Assembly: GCF_001017125.1 (NCBI RefSeq)
Contig: NZ_JXOJ01000004.1
Span: forward strand, 1 to 64,000
Reading direction: 5' to 3'
DNA: 64,000 nt
DNA from: Methanoculleus sediminis
GTDB taxonomy: Archaea > Halobacteriota > Methanomicrobia > Methanomicrobiales > Methanoculleaceae
Shown here: one piece after another, positions 33,781 through 43,377 of the stretch
Position numbering within the stretch: position 1 is the stretch's first letter
Layout: each line of letters starts with the position of its first letter
The notes under the pieces: generated by a model
What the model was told of the DNA's origin: nothing
Seen by the model: only the letters and a program-made list of their open reading frames with translations
Database searches by the model: none
Translations under genes and position numbers: made by a program

Positions 33781-35529
33781 ATGTGTGCTGCCAAATTAGA
33801 TTCACTCAATATAACCGATACCACGCTTAGGGACGCGCACCAGTCGCTCATCGCCACCCGCCTCCGGACTGAGGACATGCTCCCTCTTGCCCGGGCCATC
33901 GACGAAGTGGGTTTCTTCTCCGTCGAGGCCTGGGGCGGGGCGACCTTTGACAGCTGCATCAGGTTCCTCAACGACGATCCCTGGGAACGTCTCCGGGTGC
34001 TGAAGGCCGAGCTCCGGCGCACGCCTATCCAGATGCTCCTGCGGGGCCAGAACCTCGTGGGCTACCGGCACTATCCCGACGACGTGGTGGAGAAGTTCGT
34101 AGAGGCGTCGGCGCATAACGGGGTCGACATCTTCCGGGTCTTCGATGCGTTGAACGATATCCGGAACATGAAGAAAGCGATGGAGGAGGTCAAGAACGTC
34201 GGGGCGCACCTGCAGGGCGCGATATCCTACACGACGAGCCCTGTTCATTCCGTCGCGACGTTCGTCGAGATGGCGGAAGAACTCTATGCGCTTGGCTGCG
34301 ACTCGATCTGCATCAAGGATATGGCCGGCCTGATCATGCCGCACGATGCCCGCGACCTCATCACGGGGATCAAGGAGACGGCGGACGTCAGGGTCTGCCT
34401 CCACTCCCACTGCACGAGCGGCGTCGCGCCCCTGAGTTACCAGGCGGCGATCGATGCGGGCGTGGATATCCTGGATACGGCGATGTCGCCGTTCGCCCTC
34501 GGCACCTCCCAGCCTCCGACGGAGAGCGTCGTTGCAAGCGTTGCCGGGACGGCGCGCGACACGGGCATCGATCTTCTCCCGCTCCGGAAGGTCAGGAACA
34601 TCTGCCGCGAGATGCGGGAGAAGTACGAGCCCCTCTTCAACTCCATCGCCGACCGGGTCGACTCGGACGTGCTGATCTACCAGCTCCCGGGCGGGATGAT
34701 CTCGAATCTCGTCTCGCAGCTCAAGGAGCAGGACGCGCTCGACCGTCTGGAAGAGGTGTTCCGCGAGATCCCGCGCGTAAGGGAGGATCTCGGCTACCCG
34801 CCGCTCGTTACGCCGACGAGCCAGATCGTGGGCACCCAGGCGGTCTTCAACGTCCTGATGGGCGGCGACCGCTACCGGAACGTGACGAAAGAGGTGAAGG
34901 ACTATGTCCGGGGCCTCTACGGCCGTTCTCCCGCCCCGATCGGCCCGGAGATCCGCAGAACGATCATCGGCGACGAGGAACCGGTCACGGTTCGCCCGGC
35001 GGACCAACTCGCGCCCATCTACGAGCAGATGAGGAAGGAGGCGGAGGAGCAGGGTCTCGTCACCCGGGATGAGGACGTCCTGACCTACATCCTCTACCCG
35101 AGCGTCGCGCCGTCGTTCCTCCGGGGCGAGCGCCAGCCCGAGGCGATCCCCGAGAAGGTGCACGCCGCACCGGCGGGGGTTGCGGAGATCCCCCGTTCCA
35201 TGGAGGTCGAGGTGGACGGCGAGATCTTCTCCGTCCGGATCATCACCGTCGAGGGAGGCTCGGTCGCGGCCCCGTCGGCCGCCGCCGAGTCGGCCAGGGC
35301 TCCCCGCGGGGACGTCGCCGGCGGCGTCAAGAGCAACATGCAGGGCATGGTCCTGAAGGTGATGGCCCGGCGCGGGAGCACCGTCAAGAAGGGCGACACG
35401 CTCATCGTCCTCGAGGCGATGAAGATGGAGAACCCAATCCCCAGCCCCCGCGACGGCACGGTCTCGGAGATCTTCGTGGACGCCGGGGACGTCGTGCAGA
35501 ACGGCGACGTGCTGATGGTCATTGAATGA
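33781..35529 (+). CDS. pycB: Pyruvate carboxylase subunit B
   Basis: A 582-residue subunit with a carboxyltransferase TIM barrel (about 1-290: [37 protein letters not shown]), a conserved helical carboxylase domain and a C-terminal biotinyl domain (about 510-582) with the biotin-accepting Lys in [10 protein letters not shown]. With PycA it makes oxaloacetate from pyruvate, the entry to the incomplete TCA cycle in methanogens. ATG 33781 follows GAGGTG at good spacing; GTG 33769 is less likely. An oxaloacetate decarboxylase alpha subunit is excluded by the partner biotin carboxylase and absence of membrane subunits. Confidence 0.95.
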   Translation: MCAAKLDSLNITDTTLRDAHQSLIATRLRTEDMLPLARAIDEVGFFSVEAWGGATFDSCIRFLNDDPWERLRVLKAELRRTPIQMLLRGQNLVGYRHYPDDVVEKFVEASAHNGVDIFRVFDALNDIRNMKKAMEEVKNVGAHLQGAISYTTSPVHSVATFVEMAEELYALGCDSICIKDMAGLIMPHDARDLITGIKETADVRVCLHSHCTSGVAPLSYQAAIDAGVDILDTAMSPFALGTSQPPTESVVASVAGTARDTGIDLLPLRKVRNICREMREKYEPLFNSIADRVDSDVLIYQLPGGMISNLVSQLKEQDALDRLEEVFREIPRVREDLGYPPLVTPTSQIVGTQAVFNVLMGGDRYRNVTKEVKDYVRGLYGRSPAPIGPEIRRTIIGDEEPVTVRPADQLAPIYEQMRKEAEEQGLVTRDEDVLTYILYPSVAPSFLRGERQPEAIPEKVHAAPAGVAEIPRSMEVEVDGEIFSVRIITVEGGSVAAPSAAAESARAPRGDVAGGVKSNMQGMVLKVMARRGSTVKKGDTLIVLEAMKMENPIPSPRDGTVSEIFVDAGDVVQNGDVLMVIE

Positions 35530-35545
35530 GAGGCTGGCTGGCGCG

Positions 35546-37021
35546 ATGAAATACTTTGACAAGATCCTGATCGCCAACCGCGGCGAGATTGCCATCCGGG
35601 TCATGCGTGCATGCCGGGAGCTGGGCATCGATACGGTCGCGATCTACTCCGAGCCGGACAACAACGCGCTCCACGTCAAGTACGCCGACGAGGCGTTCTG
35701 TGTCGGCGAAGCGCACCCGTCGAAGAGTTACCTCAACAAGGAGCGGATCTGCGACGTGGCGAGAAAGACCGGGGCCGAGGCAATCCATCCGGGCTACGGG
35801 TTCCTTGCGGAGAACGCCGGGTTCGCGAAACTGGTCGAGGAAGAGGGCCTGACGTTCATCGGCCCGTCGTGGAAGACGATCGAGGCGCTGGGCTCGAAGA
35901 TCGGGTCGAAGCGGATGATGCGCGAGGCCGGCGTCCCGGTTCTCCCGGGCACGCCCGAGGGTGTCACGAGCGTCGATGCAGCGAAGAAGGTCGCCGCCGA
36001 GATCGGCTACCCGGTGATCGTGAAGGCGAGCGCGGGCGGCGGCGGTATCGGGATGCACATCGCCGAGAACGAGGGCGAGCTCGAGGAGGCGATCGACAAG
36101 GGGATGCGGATCGCCCAGTCGGCCTTCGGCGATCCGACGATCTTCGTGGAGAAGTATCTCACGAAGCCGCGCCATATCGAGATCCAGGTTCTTGCCGACG
36201 CGAAGGGGCACACCGTCCACCTCTACGACCGCGAGTGCTCGATCCAGCGCCGGCACCAGAAACTGCTGGAGGAGGCGCCCTGCCCGATCATGACGCCCGC
36301 TCTCCGGGAGCAGATGACGGCGTCGGCCATCGCCGCGGCAAAGGCGGCGAACTACAAGAACGCCGGCACGGTGGAGTTCCTCTACTCGAACGGGAACTAC
36401 TACTTCATGGAGGTGAACACCCGGCTGCAGGTGGAGCACACGGTCACGGAGTTCATCACCGGGATCGATATGGTGAAGCAGCAGATCGCGATCGCGGCGG
36501 GCGAAGACCTCGCGATGGGCCAGGAGGATATCGGCATCCGGGGGCACGCGATCGAGTGCCGGATCAACGCGGAGGACCCGCTGAACAACTTCGCCGCCGA
36601 TCCGGGCAAGATCGTCCGCTACCGCTCACCGGGAGGCCCGGGGATACGGGTCGACTCCGGCATCCACATGGGCTACACCATCCCGGCGCACTACGACTCG
36701 ATGATCTCGAAGCTCTGCGCTCTCGGCTCCGACCGCGAGGAGGCGATCCAGCGGATGCGCCGGGCGATCTACGAGTACGTCATCCTGGGCGTGAAGACGA
36801 CGCTCCCGCTCCACTACGCGATCATGCACAACGCCCACTTCATCGCCGGCGACACCCACACGCACTTCCTGCAGGAGGAGCACATCGCGACGAGCCTGCG
36901 CCGCTACCTCCATGAGGAGGAGGCCCGTATGCAGACGCTGGCCGCCTCGCTCCGCCAGGGGAAGCACGTGGCGGCGATCACGGCGGCGGTCGACGTCTAT
37001 ATCCGGAAAAACACGAAGTAA
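35546..37021 (+). CDS. pycA: Pyruvate carboxylase subunit A (biotin carboxylase)
   Basis: A 491-residue ATP-grasp biotin carboxylase. It carboxylates the biotin on PycB using ATP and bicarbonate. Motifs: [20 protein letters not shown] at the N-terminus, the glycine-rich ATP loop [12 protein letters not shown] (about 163-174), [11 protein letters not shown] (about 236) and [14 protein letters not shown] (about 288-301). Length is as usual. ATG 35546 ([13 protein letters not shown]) is the family start. It lies 16 bases after pycB; in most archaea the order or distance differs, so here the two form one operon. Confidence 0.95.
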   Translation: MKYFDKILIANRGEIAIRVMRACRELGIDTVAIYSEPDNNALHVKYADEAFCVGEAHPSKSYLNKERICDVARKTGAEAIHPGYGFLAENAGFAKLVEEEGLTFIGPSWKTIEALGSKIGSKRMMREAGVPVLPGTPEGVTSVDAAKKVAAEIGYPVIVKASAGGGGIGMHIAENEGELEEAIDKGMRIAQSAFGDPTIFVEKYLTKPRHIEIQVLADAKGHTVHLYDRECSIQRRHQKLLEEAPCPIMTPALREQMTASAIAAAKAANYKNAGTVEFLYSNGNYYFMEVNTRLQVEHTVTEFITGIDMVKQQIAIAAGEDLAMGQEDIGIRGHAIECRINAEDPLNNFAADPGKIVRYRSPGGPGIRVDSGIHMGYTIPAHYDSMISKLCALGSDREEAIQRMRRAIYEYVILGVKTTLPLHYAIMHNAHFIAGDTHTHFLQEEHIATSLRRYLHEEEARMQTLAASLRQGKHVAAITAAVDVYIRKNTK

Positions 37022-37094
37022 CCCTTTATCCAATTTTTCCGGGGAGCCATAAGGTTTATTTGCCAATACAGCATTGTTATACTGCACTTTGTGT

Positions 37095-37204
37095 GCTGCG
37101 GTGGCCTAGTCGGTTAGGGCGCCAGACTCATAGGGTTTTCGAGAAAACGGTGCGTCCAAGCCTGGGACATCTGGAAATCGTGGGTTCGGATCCCACCCGC
37201 AGCA
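37095..37204 (+). tRNA. Elongator tRNA-Met (CAT) with intron
   Basis: Acceptor GCTGCGG (37095-37101) pairs with CCGCAGC (37197-37203), discriminator A37204; no encoded CCA. Anticodon CAT is at 37129-37131 in loop CTCATA. A 36-base intron (37133-37168) interrupts the loop after position 37, before A38 and TCTGG. Its internal TTTTC-GAGAAAA forms a small stem. The presence of an intron and stem GCTGCGG fit the elongator rather than initiator. The 3' end faces AT-rich island 1. Confidence 0.9.
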
Positions 37205-37397
37205 TTTGTTTTAGAAGGTTTGTAATCCAATTTGGAAAAGTGCTTTTCCTTTGAATCCGGCAGAGTTCAGGTACTTCGTCCGGTCGTTCTGGCGGTCACG
37301 TAAACGTGCACGATCTTTTTTGATGTGTTCAAGTTCGGCAAAGATCCGGAATAGGGGCTGCCCGACAGGCTCCTGGACAGAGACACTGGAAATGAGG

Positions 37398-38474
37398 TTA
37401 GGTTGGTACGCCAGAAATGACTTTAACAATAAAGGTCACGATCGGGATAACAACGGATCCTATAAATTGAATGAGTAACCCGGCGTCCACTGTCCGGCTA
37501 CCGGAATAAAGGTGCACTAACCTTTCTCGTTCTGCGTAGAGGGTATCCATAGAAAGCTTGACAGCCATAACCTCGTAACCATCTCTCACGAGATCGCCTT
37601 TAGAGATCACATCTAGAAGTTTCCCACTGAGTTCATGGTACTTGTTGTTGATATTGTCAACCTGCTGCTCCATACAATTTCTTACAATCTTTCGTAATGC
37701 GCCTATACTTCGCATAATGAAGAATAGGCTGATGAAGAGGAGCAGTGCAAGCACAAAGATTTCATAGGTCACTCCAAAGGGAGAGATATAGGACAGGATC
37801 AGTAATGTAATTGTAATTGTATATATGGCATGTAATTTCAAGATGCTAGATTTTAACCGTTTCAACCCACCAACCCGGTCGACACACAAGATGTCCACAA
37901 TGACGTTTTCCCTGTACTCTGGTTTGCTTACTTCATCAAGGACAAATGCAACATTAACCATGAACCAGACCATTGTCGCAAATAGAAAAAGAATAAGGGT
38001 TCCAATTGTTTGATTGAAAATGTCAAATAGTGCGCTCCAGAGCGTAGGTTCCATACTGAAGGCAAATAACGGCCTTCCGCCGATATACTCGAAAAAAGAT
38101 CCCCCTATGAATACAATGAAAAGAATCAAAACCACCAGGAAATATCCTCGTGATAGACCGATCTGCCTTTGAAACCTGGACAATAACATTTCGGCATTCT
38201 TGTCGTGCTGTGAGCAGAAAAGTAAGTTCTTGAACAATGCCGGAATTTGAGTATACATGTAACATAAGCCCGAAAGTTGAAATCCGACGAGTATACTCAC
38301 CGATAGCGACGTTACCATACTATAACGATCGGGCGGGAAAAAATTTACTTTTATCATAAAAAGGAGGAAGACAACAAATATCATACTTGATAGGAGAATT
38401 GGTGCTATAGGACAGGGGGTGCAAAGGCGACAGAAAATCGCACTAAGGTTGATTCGATCATTACTTGATGGCAT
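37398..38474 (-). CDS. Multi-pass membrane protein of island 1
   Basis: A 358-residue protein, AT-rich compared with the chromosome core. Four to seven hydrophobic segments are visible (about 24-41, 53-75, 113-132, 150-172, 215-250, 330-352), with a soluble, charged stretch between about 255 and 325 that looks helical (QQVDNINNKYHELSGKLL). No family is recognised. It lies 60 bases downstream of the secreted PEGA protein gene on the same strand, suggesting an operon. The base composition and position beside tRNA-Met suggest acquisition by transfer. Confidence 0.6.
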   Translation of the reverse strand: MPSSNDRINLSAIFCRLCTPCPIAPILLSSMIFVVFLLFMIKVNFFPPDRYSMVTSLSVSILVGFQLSGLCYMYTQIPALFKNLLFCSQHDKNAEMLLSRFQRQIGLSRGYFLVVLILFIVFIGGSFFEYIGGRPLFAFSMEPTLWSALFDIFNQTIGTLILFLFATMVWFMVNVAFVLDEVSKPEYRENVIVDILCVDRVGGLKRLKSSILKLHAIYTITITLLILSYISPFGVTYEIFVLALLLFISLFFIMRSIGALRKIVRNCMEQQVDNINNKYHELSGKLLDVISKGDLVRDGYEVMAVKLSMDTLYAERERLVHLYSGSRTVDAGLLIQFIGSVVIPIVTFIVKVISGVPT

Positions 38475-38534
38475 TCTCCATACCCCGGGTTTGGGGTGGG
38501 AGCCATGGTGGCATAAAAAGGTTTTGTTTAAATG

Positions 38535-39398
38535 TTATCCAAATATGCTGAGAGGCCAACCCGGGGTTGTGGAAGTTATGGTGGAGATCCAACTGTCAGA
38601 TTCAGAGTTATACGTTAGTTCAATCGTTGTAGATTTGTCGATGTCGAGCGTCTCATAATGTTGAGGGTAACCCTCCAGAATCAAACTGAGATTATATTGT
38701 CCAGGGCGAGCCAGAGGGATTTCCATCGGAGTTAATCCTTTTTCTTCACCATCAAGGATAATCGCGGCACCTTCGGGATCGGACTGAACCGCAAGCATGA
38801 CATGGGGAACAGGACCTGGAGCAGCAGCTGGGTGGACTGTTTCAATACCTGTTGTATAAGTAGTTTCATTCTCTCGGAGTCTCTCACTAATCGCTGTATA
38901 GTTGGTTTCATTCTCTTGGATTTTTTGTAAAAGAGTCTGCATACGGATATCATAAAAAGTCTGCATACGGATATCATACCTTCCTGTACGGTAATCGATC
39001 CAGATAACCCGGTAACCATCGGTGTCAGGAGAAACTTGTTTCGCTGAATCGTTAGTCAATTGGATCATGGATTTGCTGCTGATGTCATAACAATAGATAT
39101 CATAGTTTGCCTCCCACACGATCCAGTTTCCAGATAGGGCAATTGTATGGACGGAGACATTTTCGATGAGCGTGCTGTTCGTTCCGGAGGTGATGTTGCG
39201 TGAGATTACGTTGCCTATACTCTTGTTATGAGTGTTTTCCCACCAGACGACGGTATCTCCCGAAATTGCGGGATTGCTATAATGAACATCTGTAACGTTT
39301 GTACCGCTTACGTCAGCAGAAGATGCCGGCACACAAAATATCATAAGGAGAACTGAGATGAGAACTAATTCTATTATCTGCTTAAAGAGAGAGTTCAT
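38535..39398 (-). CDS. Secreted beta-propeller/PEGA-domain protein
   Basis: A 287-residue exported protein. A signal peptide (about 1-28, LVLISVLLMIFCVPASSA) precedes TolB-like repeats with the WWEN, WIVWEANYDIYCYDI and VIWIDYRTGRYDIRMQT patterns, then a repeated QENETNYTAI/RENETTYTTG spacer and a PEGA domain (about 202-270: VQSDPEGAAIILDGEEKGLTP). Such proteins act at the archaeal cell surface. An exact 21-base tandem duplication within a 24-base period doubles YDIRMQT. A GAGGGGTGG ribosome binding site lies before ATG 39398. It belongs to AT-rich island 1. Confidence 0.7.
   Translation of the reverse strand: MNSLFKQIIELVLISVLLMIFCVPASSADVSGTNVTDVHYSNPAISGDTVVWWENTHNKSIGNVISRNITSGTNSTLIENVSVHTIALSGNWIVWEANYDIYCYDISSKSMIQLTNDSAKQVSPDTDGYRVIWIDYRTGRYDIRMQTFYDIRMQTLLQKIQENETNYTAISERLRENETTYTTGIETVHPAAAPGPVPHVMLAVQSDPEGAAIILDGEEKGLTPMEIPLARPGQYNLSLILEGYPQHYETLDIDKSTTIELTYNSESDSWISTITSTTPGWPLSIFG
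38934..38978. repeat. 24-base tandem duplication within CDS
   Basis: AGTCTGCATACGGATATCATA occurs at 38934-38954 and again at 38958-38978, spaced by 24 bases (8 codons), so the reading frame is kept and the protein carries YDIRMQT twice. The copies are identical, which points to a recent duplication. Confidence 0.9.
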
Positions 39399-39518
39399 TT
39401 AACCACCCCTCATTACAGAGCTGGTTCACCACAGGCAATTGGATTATTTAAGCATTATTGCATTCGGAGAACTGACTGAAAACAACCCCGGCTGCATATC
39501 ACCACCGGGGGCAATTTT

Positions 39519-39584
39519 TGGGCAGGGACAGGAGCGAACCTTGAGCATATTGAATGATTGGTCAGTGTATTAGACGATCCCCGC
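39519..39584 (-). pseudogene. tRNA-like remnant at island 1 border
   Basis: On the minus strand GCGGGGA (39584-39578) can pair with TCCCTGC (39528-39522) in a 7-bp acceptor stem (one G-T pair), followed by CCA. A GTC/GAC D-stem and GGTTCG near the 3' end are visible. The anticodon arm does not form and the T arm has mispairs, and at about 63 bases it is too short, so it is probably a decayed tRNA. Its 3' end faces the island. Confidence 0.4.
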
Positions 39585-39589
39585 GGGGT

Positions 39590-39730
39590 GACTCAGTGGG
39601 TGGTGGTCTTGCCGGTACCGGGTGGGCCGCGGGGGAACGCGCGCTTCGGGCTGCCGCCCGGGCAAGAAGAGCGAGTTCGTGGATTCAGGCAGGGTGGTGG
39701 CGGTGCTGGTACGGGCGATTGGTCGTCTCC
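39590..39730 (-). pseudogene. Walker-A-like P-loop fragment
   Basis: Read on the minus strand, a short frame ends RGPPGTGKTTTH and then stops (TGA at about 39591-39593). GPPGTGKTTT is a perfect AAA+/RecA-type Walker A motif, but only about 46 codons are open and the upstream residues are proline-rich, not ATPase-like. It may be the stub of a truncated ATPase gene cut by the island border, or chance. No complete gene exists here. Confidence 0.25.
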
Positions 39731-40417
39731 TCACTTCGGGCATACCCTGACACAGAGGCCGCACCGGAGCCCCCCGAGCGCCTGAAACATATACTCGGCG
39801 CACCGCTCCCGGTGAATCTCTCCGTCGGCGGTGAACGCCGCGGCCGGGCACGCCTCGACGCACTTCATACAACTCTTGCAGTCTTCATTCAGGAGAGGGC
39901 GCAGGGGGCCTTCCGGTCCCTTGAGAGGGGCATCCGTGACGATGGCGGTCATGCGGACCCGGGGCCCGAACTCGTCCGTGATCAGGAGGTGGTTGATCCC
40001 GTAGGTCCCGAGGCCCGCACAGTACGCCGCGTACTTGATGGACATATCTGCCATGAGCGTCTCGCGGTCTGCGTACCAGTACCCGAACTCGCTGCCCTCC
40101 GTGGGGACGATCGTGGCTTTGTAGCCCTCCTTCTCGATCAGGCGCGCCAGCCGGAACGCAATGACCCGCAGCGTCGCCGTACCCGCCATCAGGGTATTGG
40201 TATACTCGGCCCTGCCCTTCGGCAGGCTCTCGATCGAGCCTCGCGGGACCGCCACGCCGAGGACGAGCACCGAGCGTGCATCCTCCATGATCTCCAGAGG
40301 GCTGTTGCCCGCGTACTCCGGATTCTCGAAGTTCCGCACGTCGGCAACCCCGAAGAGATCCGCACCCATCTCGACGGCGATCTGGTGTAACTGATTGATG
40401 TATGGGTCATCGCTCAT
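39731..40417 (-). CDS. 4Fe-4S protein, QueG/reductive dehalogenase-like
   Basis: A 228-residue protein. The N-terminal part (about 1-150) resembles the cobalamin- or flavin-binding region shared by epoxyqueuosine reductase-like proteins (GADLFGVADV, ARSVLVLGVAVPRG, GLGTYGINHLLIT). The C-terminal part has two 4Fe-4S cluster motifs, CKSCMKCVEACP (about 178-189) and CGLCVRVCP (about 219-227), where the protein ends. The start MSDDPYINQ at 40417 is preceded by AGGTGA. Substrate is unknown; QueG itself is longer and archaea use archaeosine instead of queuosine. Confidence 0.75.
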   Translation of the reverse strand: MSDDPYINQLHQIAVEMGADLFGVADVRNFENPEYAGNSPLEIMEDARSVLVLGVAVPRGSIESLPKGRAEYTNTLMAGTATLRVIAFRLARLIEKEGYKATIVPTEGSEFGYWYADRETLMADMSIKYAAYCAGLGTYGINHLLITDEFGPRVRMTAIVTDAPLKGPEGPLRPLLNEDCKSCMKCVEACPAAAFTADGEIHRERCAEYMFQALGGLRCGLCVRVCPK

Positions 40418-40600
40418 TCTGGTATTCACCTGCGGTTTCAGGTTTGGCGGCGGTTTTGCATATAGGTACGGGAAGTGCACTGGTAGACCGGAGCATCCTC
40501 TACGACGCGAACCCGGTGATCGAACCGAAGGTACAACCCCTCCCGGCACCCCGGCCGGGAAGGACGATGCTCCCGGGTAATGTCCCACAAATCCGCATCA

Positions 40601-40966
40601 TCACGCATTGCCGACGATGAACTGCACATCCTCCTCCAGCCCGGGATCGTACCTCGTCGCATTCTCAAAACACGCTGCCGCTTCGTCGGTCTTATTCATG
40701 TTCGTTAGAATGACTCCTTTCAGGTACCAGGCCAGCCCGTATTCCGGGTCCAGTTCAAGCGCCTTATTGCAGCTCTCCATCGCTTCTGCGTACTGGCCGT
40801 AGTTGTCGTTGTAGTACATCCCCCGGATGCACCACGCCTCGGCATTGTCCGGCTCCGCTGCAACCCGGTTATCGTAGTATTCCTGGTTTTTGGTTATACA
40901 GCCGCTGGTAAACAGAATAAGTATCAACGCACAGCAGAGGCATGCGGTCGGCGACGGAGCCTTCAT
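40601..40966 (-). CDS. TPR-repeat lipoprotein
   Basis: A 121-residue exported protein. The signal ends in LFTSGC (lipobox-like, Cys near residue 23), so the protein is probably lipid-anchored outside the membrane. Three TPR units follow: AEPDNAEAWCIRGMYY, YAEAMESCNKALELDPEYGLAWYLKGVIL and DEAAACFENATRYDPG. TPRs usually bind partner proteins; none is adjacent. The start at 40966 (MKAPSPTACL) is preferred over 40996. Confidence 0.75.
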   Translation of the reverse strand: MKAPSPTACLCCALILILFTSGCITKNQEYYDNRVAAEPDNAEAWCIRGMYYNDNYGQYAEAMESCNKALELDPEYGLAWYLKGVILTNMNKTDEAAACFENATRYDPGLEEDVQFIVGNA

Positions 40967-41330
40967 AGAGCCGTATTGAACCCGGCGGCTAATCAAACCT
41001 CTGCCGCTGCCGGCACGACATCCACGCGGGAGCCCGGTCTCCCCGTTCCGGAAACGCCGCGGACGGAAAAAACTGCTCGCCCGAACCCATGCCCCGCGAA
41101 ACCCTCCCCCGGGTCAGACTCCGGTGTATTATCCCCCCGCACGGCGATTTGGATCAGGCATTCCGTTAACCCGTCCCGAAAGACGAAAGACAGAGTAGAA
41201 CGCAATCACTATGCCGCTAGAGAGCGAATCAATCTGCTTCTTCCCGGCGGCGAGCGAACGTGCTCAGATCGAGCATGAACTCTCTTCTCCCGAGACCCCC
41301 GGAGAAAGAACCCGTACCTGAAGGATACCT
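40967..41330. other. Intergenic region, no gene seen
   Basis: A 364-base gap between divergent genes. Small open frames lack family or codon-bias support. GAAGGA at 41320-41325 is the MATE ribosome binding site. Confidence 0.4.
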
Positions 41331-42758
41331 ATGAGTGAAATCACCGCCATCACCCCCGAACCGGCAGAACGCCGGGACACAATCACCGAAGGGGTCGCCG
41401 TTCTCACCGGCGATCCCAGACGTGCCATCTTCAAGATTGCCGGCCCGATCATGGTCGCCATGCTCTTCCAGGCCGTCTATAACCTCGCCGACGCCGTCTG
41501 GGTCGCGGGCCTCGGCTCGGACGCCCTTGCCGCCGTCGGGTTCATCACCCCCATCTTCCTGATCCTGGTCGGCCTCGGGAACGGCCTTGGAGCCGGCGTC
41601 ATCTCGGCCGCCTCCCGCCGCATCGGGGCCGGGGACAGGGCCGGAGCGGACAACGTCGCCATGCACGGCATCGCCGTCGTGCTCGCTCTCGCAGCCGTCG
41701 CAACCCCCGCGCTCCTCCTCTTCATCGAGCCGCTCGTCCTGGCCCTGGGGGCCGGGGAGACCGCGGGATACGCCGTCGAATACGGCAGCATCGTCTTTGC
41801 CGGAACCGTCTTCATCCTCCTCTCCGACATCCTCTACGCCGTCTTCACGGGCGAAGGGAGCACCCGGAGGACGATGTACGCCGTCGCCGCCTCCGCCGTC
41901 CTCAACATCGTCCTCGACCCCATCCTCATCTACGGCGCGGGCATGGGCGTCGCCGGTGCCGCATGGGCGACGCTCATCTCGATGGCCGCCGTCTGCGCCC
42001 TCCTCCTCTACTGGTTCCTGGTCAGGAAGGACACCTACATCACCCTCGACTGGAAGCGCTTCTCGCCCGACGGGCGCACGGCAATGGACATCTTCGGCGT
42101 CGGCGTCCCCGCAAGCCTCGAGTTCGTGCTGATGTCGGTCACCGCGATGGTCGTCAACGGGCTCCTCGTCCACGTCTCCGGGCCCGATGCCGTCGCCGTC
42201 TACACCGGCGGGTGGCGGATCGTCTTCTTCGCCCTGATACCCTTCATCGCCATGTCGATCGCCGTCGTCTCGGTCTCGGGGGCGGCCTACGGCGGCAGGA
42301 AGCACGACAAACTCATGGTCGCCCACTCCTTTGCGGTTCGCTCGGGCATCATCATCGGCATCGGCCTCTCCGTCGCCACCTGGCTCCTCGCGCCCGCCAT
42401 CTCCGGGATCTTCGCCTACTCGGCGGGCAGCGTGCACCTTGCGGGCGGGATCACCGCCTTCCTGATGACGATGTGTTTCTTCTATCCCTTCGTCTCGCCG
42501 GGCATGATGTCCGCCGGAGTCTTCGAGGGAACGGGAAAGGGTCTCTTCGCCCTTGCCCTCGAGTTCTTCAGGAACCTCGGCGCCATCGTGGTCTTTGCCT
42601 ACGTCTTCGCGATCGTCATGGACTTCGGCGAGACCGGGGTCTGGTGGGGGATCGTCGTCGGCAACATCCTCGGCGCGTTTTTCGGATACGGCTGGGCCCG
42701 GATCTACATCGCCCGTCTCATTGTCGTGAGCAGAAAACAGGGTGCGGCGGCCGCCTGA
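41331..42758 (+). CDS. MATE family efflux transporter
   Basis: A 475-residue membrane protein with 12 predicted helices in two halves, as in MATE (multidrug and toxic compound extrusion) exporters driven by Na+ or H+. Segments typical of the family include IAGPIMVAMLFQAVYNLADAVWV (about 31-53) and the second-half FGVGVPASLEFVLMSVTAMVVNG (about 253-275). Nothing is truncated. Drug or metabolite specificity cannot be read from sequence. The very long open frame on the opposite strand is an artefact of GC bias. Confidence 0.9.
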   Translation: MSEITAITPEPAERRDTITEGVAVLTGDPRRAIFKIAGPIMVAMLFQAVYNLADAVWVAGLGSDALAAVGFITPIFLILVGLGNGLGAGVISAASRRIGAGDRAGADNVAMHGIAVVLALAAVATPALLLFIEPLVLALGAGETAGYAVEYGSIVFAGTVFILLSDILYAVFTGEGSTRRTMYAVAASAVLNIVLDPILIYGAGMGVAGAAWATLISMAAVCALLLYWFLVRKDTYITLDWKRFSPDGRTAMDIFGVGVPASLEFVLMSVTAMVVNGLLVHVSGPDAVAVYTGGWRIVFFALIPFIAMSIAVVSVSGAAYGGRKHDKLMVAHSFAVRSGIIIGIGLSVATWLLAPAISGIFAYSAGSVHLAGGITAFLMTMCFFYPFVSPGMMSAGVFEGTGKGLFALALEFFRNLGAIVVFAYVFAIVMDFGETGVWWGIVVGNILGAFFGYGWARIYIARLIVVSRKQGAAAA

Positions 42759-42933
42759 ACGGCCGGACGCCCTGCGCCGGTATGACCGCATGGCCTCTGT
42801 CGCCGGTGTCTTCAGGGGTACGGCCGGGCCCCCCATCGCAGCCCCGCACAAAGGTATTTTATGTATGACAACAGATTAAGTGAGGTAAACGGGGCGCGAA
42901 AGCGCAACCGATGCATCTTCCGTCTCCGTTCGG

Positions 42934-43018
42934 GCGAGGGTTGCCAAGCCAGGTCAAAGGCGCTAGGTTGAGGGCCTAGTCTCGTAGGAGTTCGTGAGTT
43001 CGAATCTCACCCCTCGCA
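42934..43018 (+). tRNA. tRNA-Leu (GAG)
   Basis: An 85-base class II tRNA. Acceptor GCGAGGG pairs with CCCTCGC, discriminator A43018. The anticodon arm CTAGG-TTGAGGG-CCTAG gives anticodon GAG. The long variable arm is the segment TCTCGTAGGAGTTC, followed by GTGAGTTCGAATCTCAC. No intron, CCA not encoded. Confidence 0.95.
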
Positions 43019-43377
43019 TTCGTTTCTACAGAGTCAATGTATTCGCGTCCCCTATTGTCGCGAAGGCGTCCGCGCAACGCCGCCGGCCTCGATAGTTCCT
43101 CATACGTTGCACCGGGAAGGACCGTGCGGCCGGCTCTCCGCCTGCATGCCGTGCTCCCGCAGGTTTTCGGCGATGAGCTCCGCGATGTCTCGCATAGACC
43201 CGTATCTGTTGAGCGCAGAGGACAACGTTCATGTGCGCCCACTCCTCGAAGACACCCGGATCCCGTCGGCTTCGAAACATAGCCGCTCGTTCAGGCGATA
43301 GATGCGACAGCGCTCCTGCGGCCGTTGCCTCCGGGAGATTGGAGGAGAAAAGAGAATCTATACCCTGTCCAGGGGGT
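43019..43377. other. Intergenic region after tRNA-Leu
   Basis: No supported gene in 359 bases. On the minus strand a short frame reads MRDIAELIAENLREHG and then 15 more residues before a stop at about 43095; its helical, acidic pattern is protein-like, but it is only 31-41 residues with no clear ribosome binding site, so it is not called. Confidence 0.35.

Noticed and set aside
33802-35628. Minus-strand frame of 608 codons
   Set aside because: Antisense to pycB; composition is typical of a shadow frame.
37211-37429. Minus-strand 72-codon frame after the island 1 membrane protein
   Set aside because: Has a coiled-coil look and could be real, but overlaps the neighbouring gene by 32 bases and lacks a recognisable start signal or family.
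39731-40417. Naming the 4Fe-4S protein as QueG
   Set aside because: Similarity is limited to the general fold; the protein is short and archaea do not make queuosine.
41229-42851. Minus-strand frame of 540 codons
   Set aside because: Antisense to the MATE exporter; almost entirely Asp, Glu, Gly and Arg repeats, not protein-like.
43095-43220. Minus-strand micro-ORF MRDIAELIAENLREHG
   Set aside because: Protein-like pattern but only 31-41 codons, no ribosome binding site and a stop just upstream; could be a remnant.
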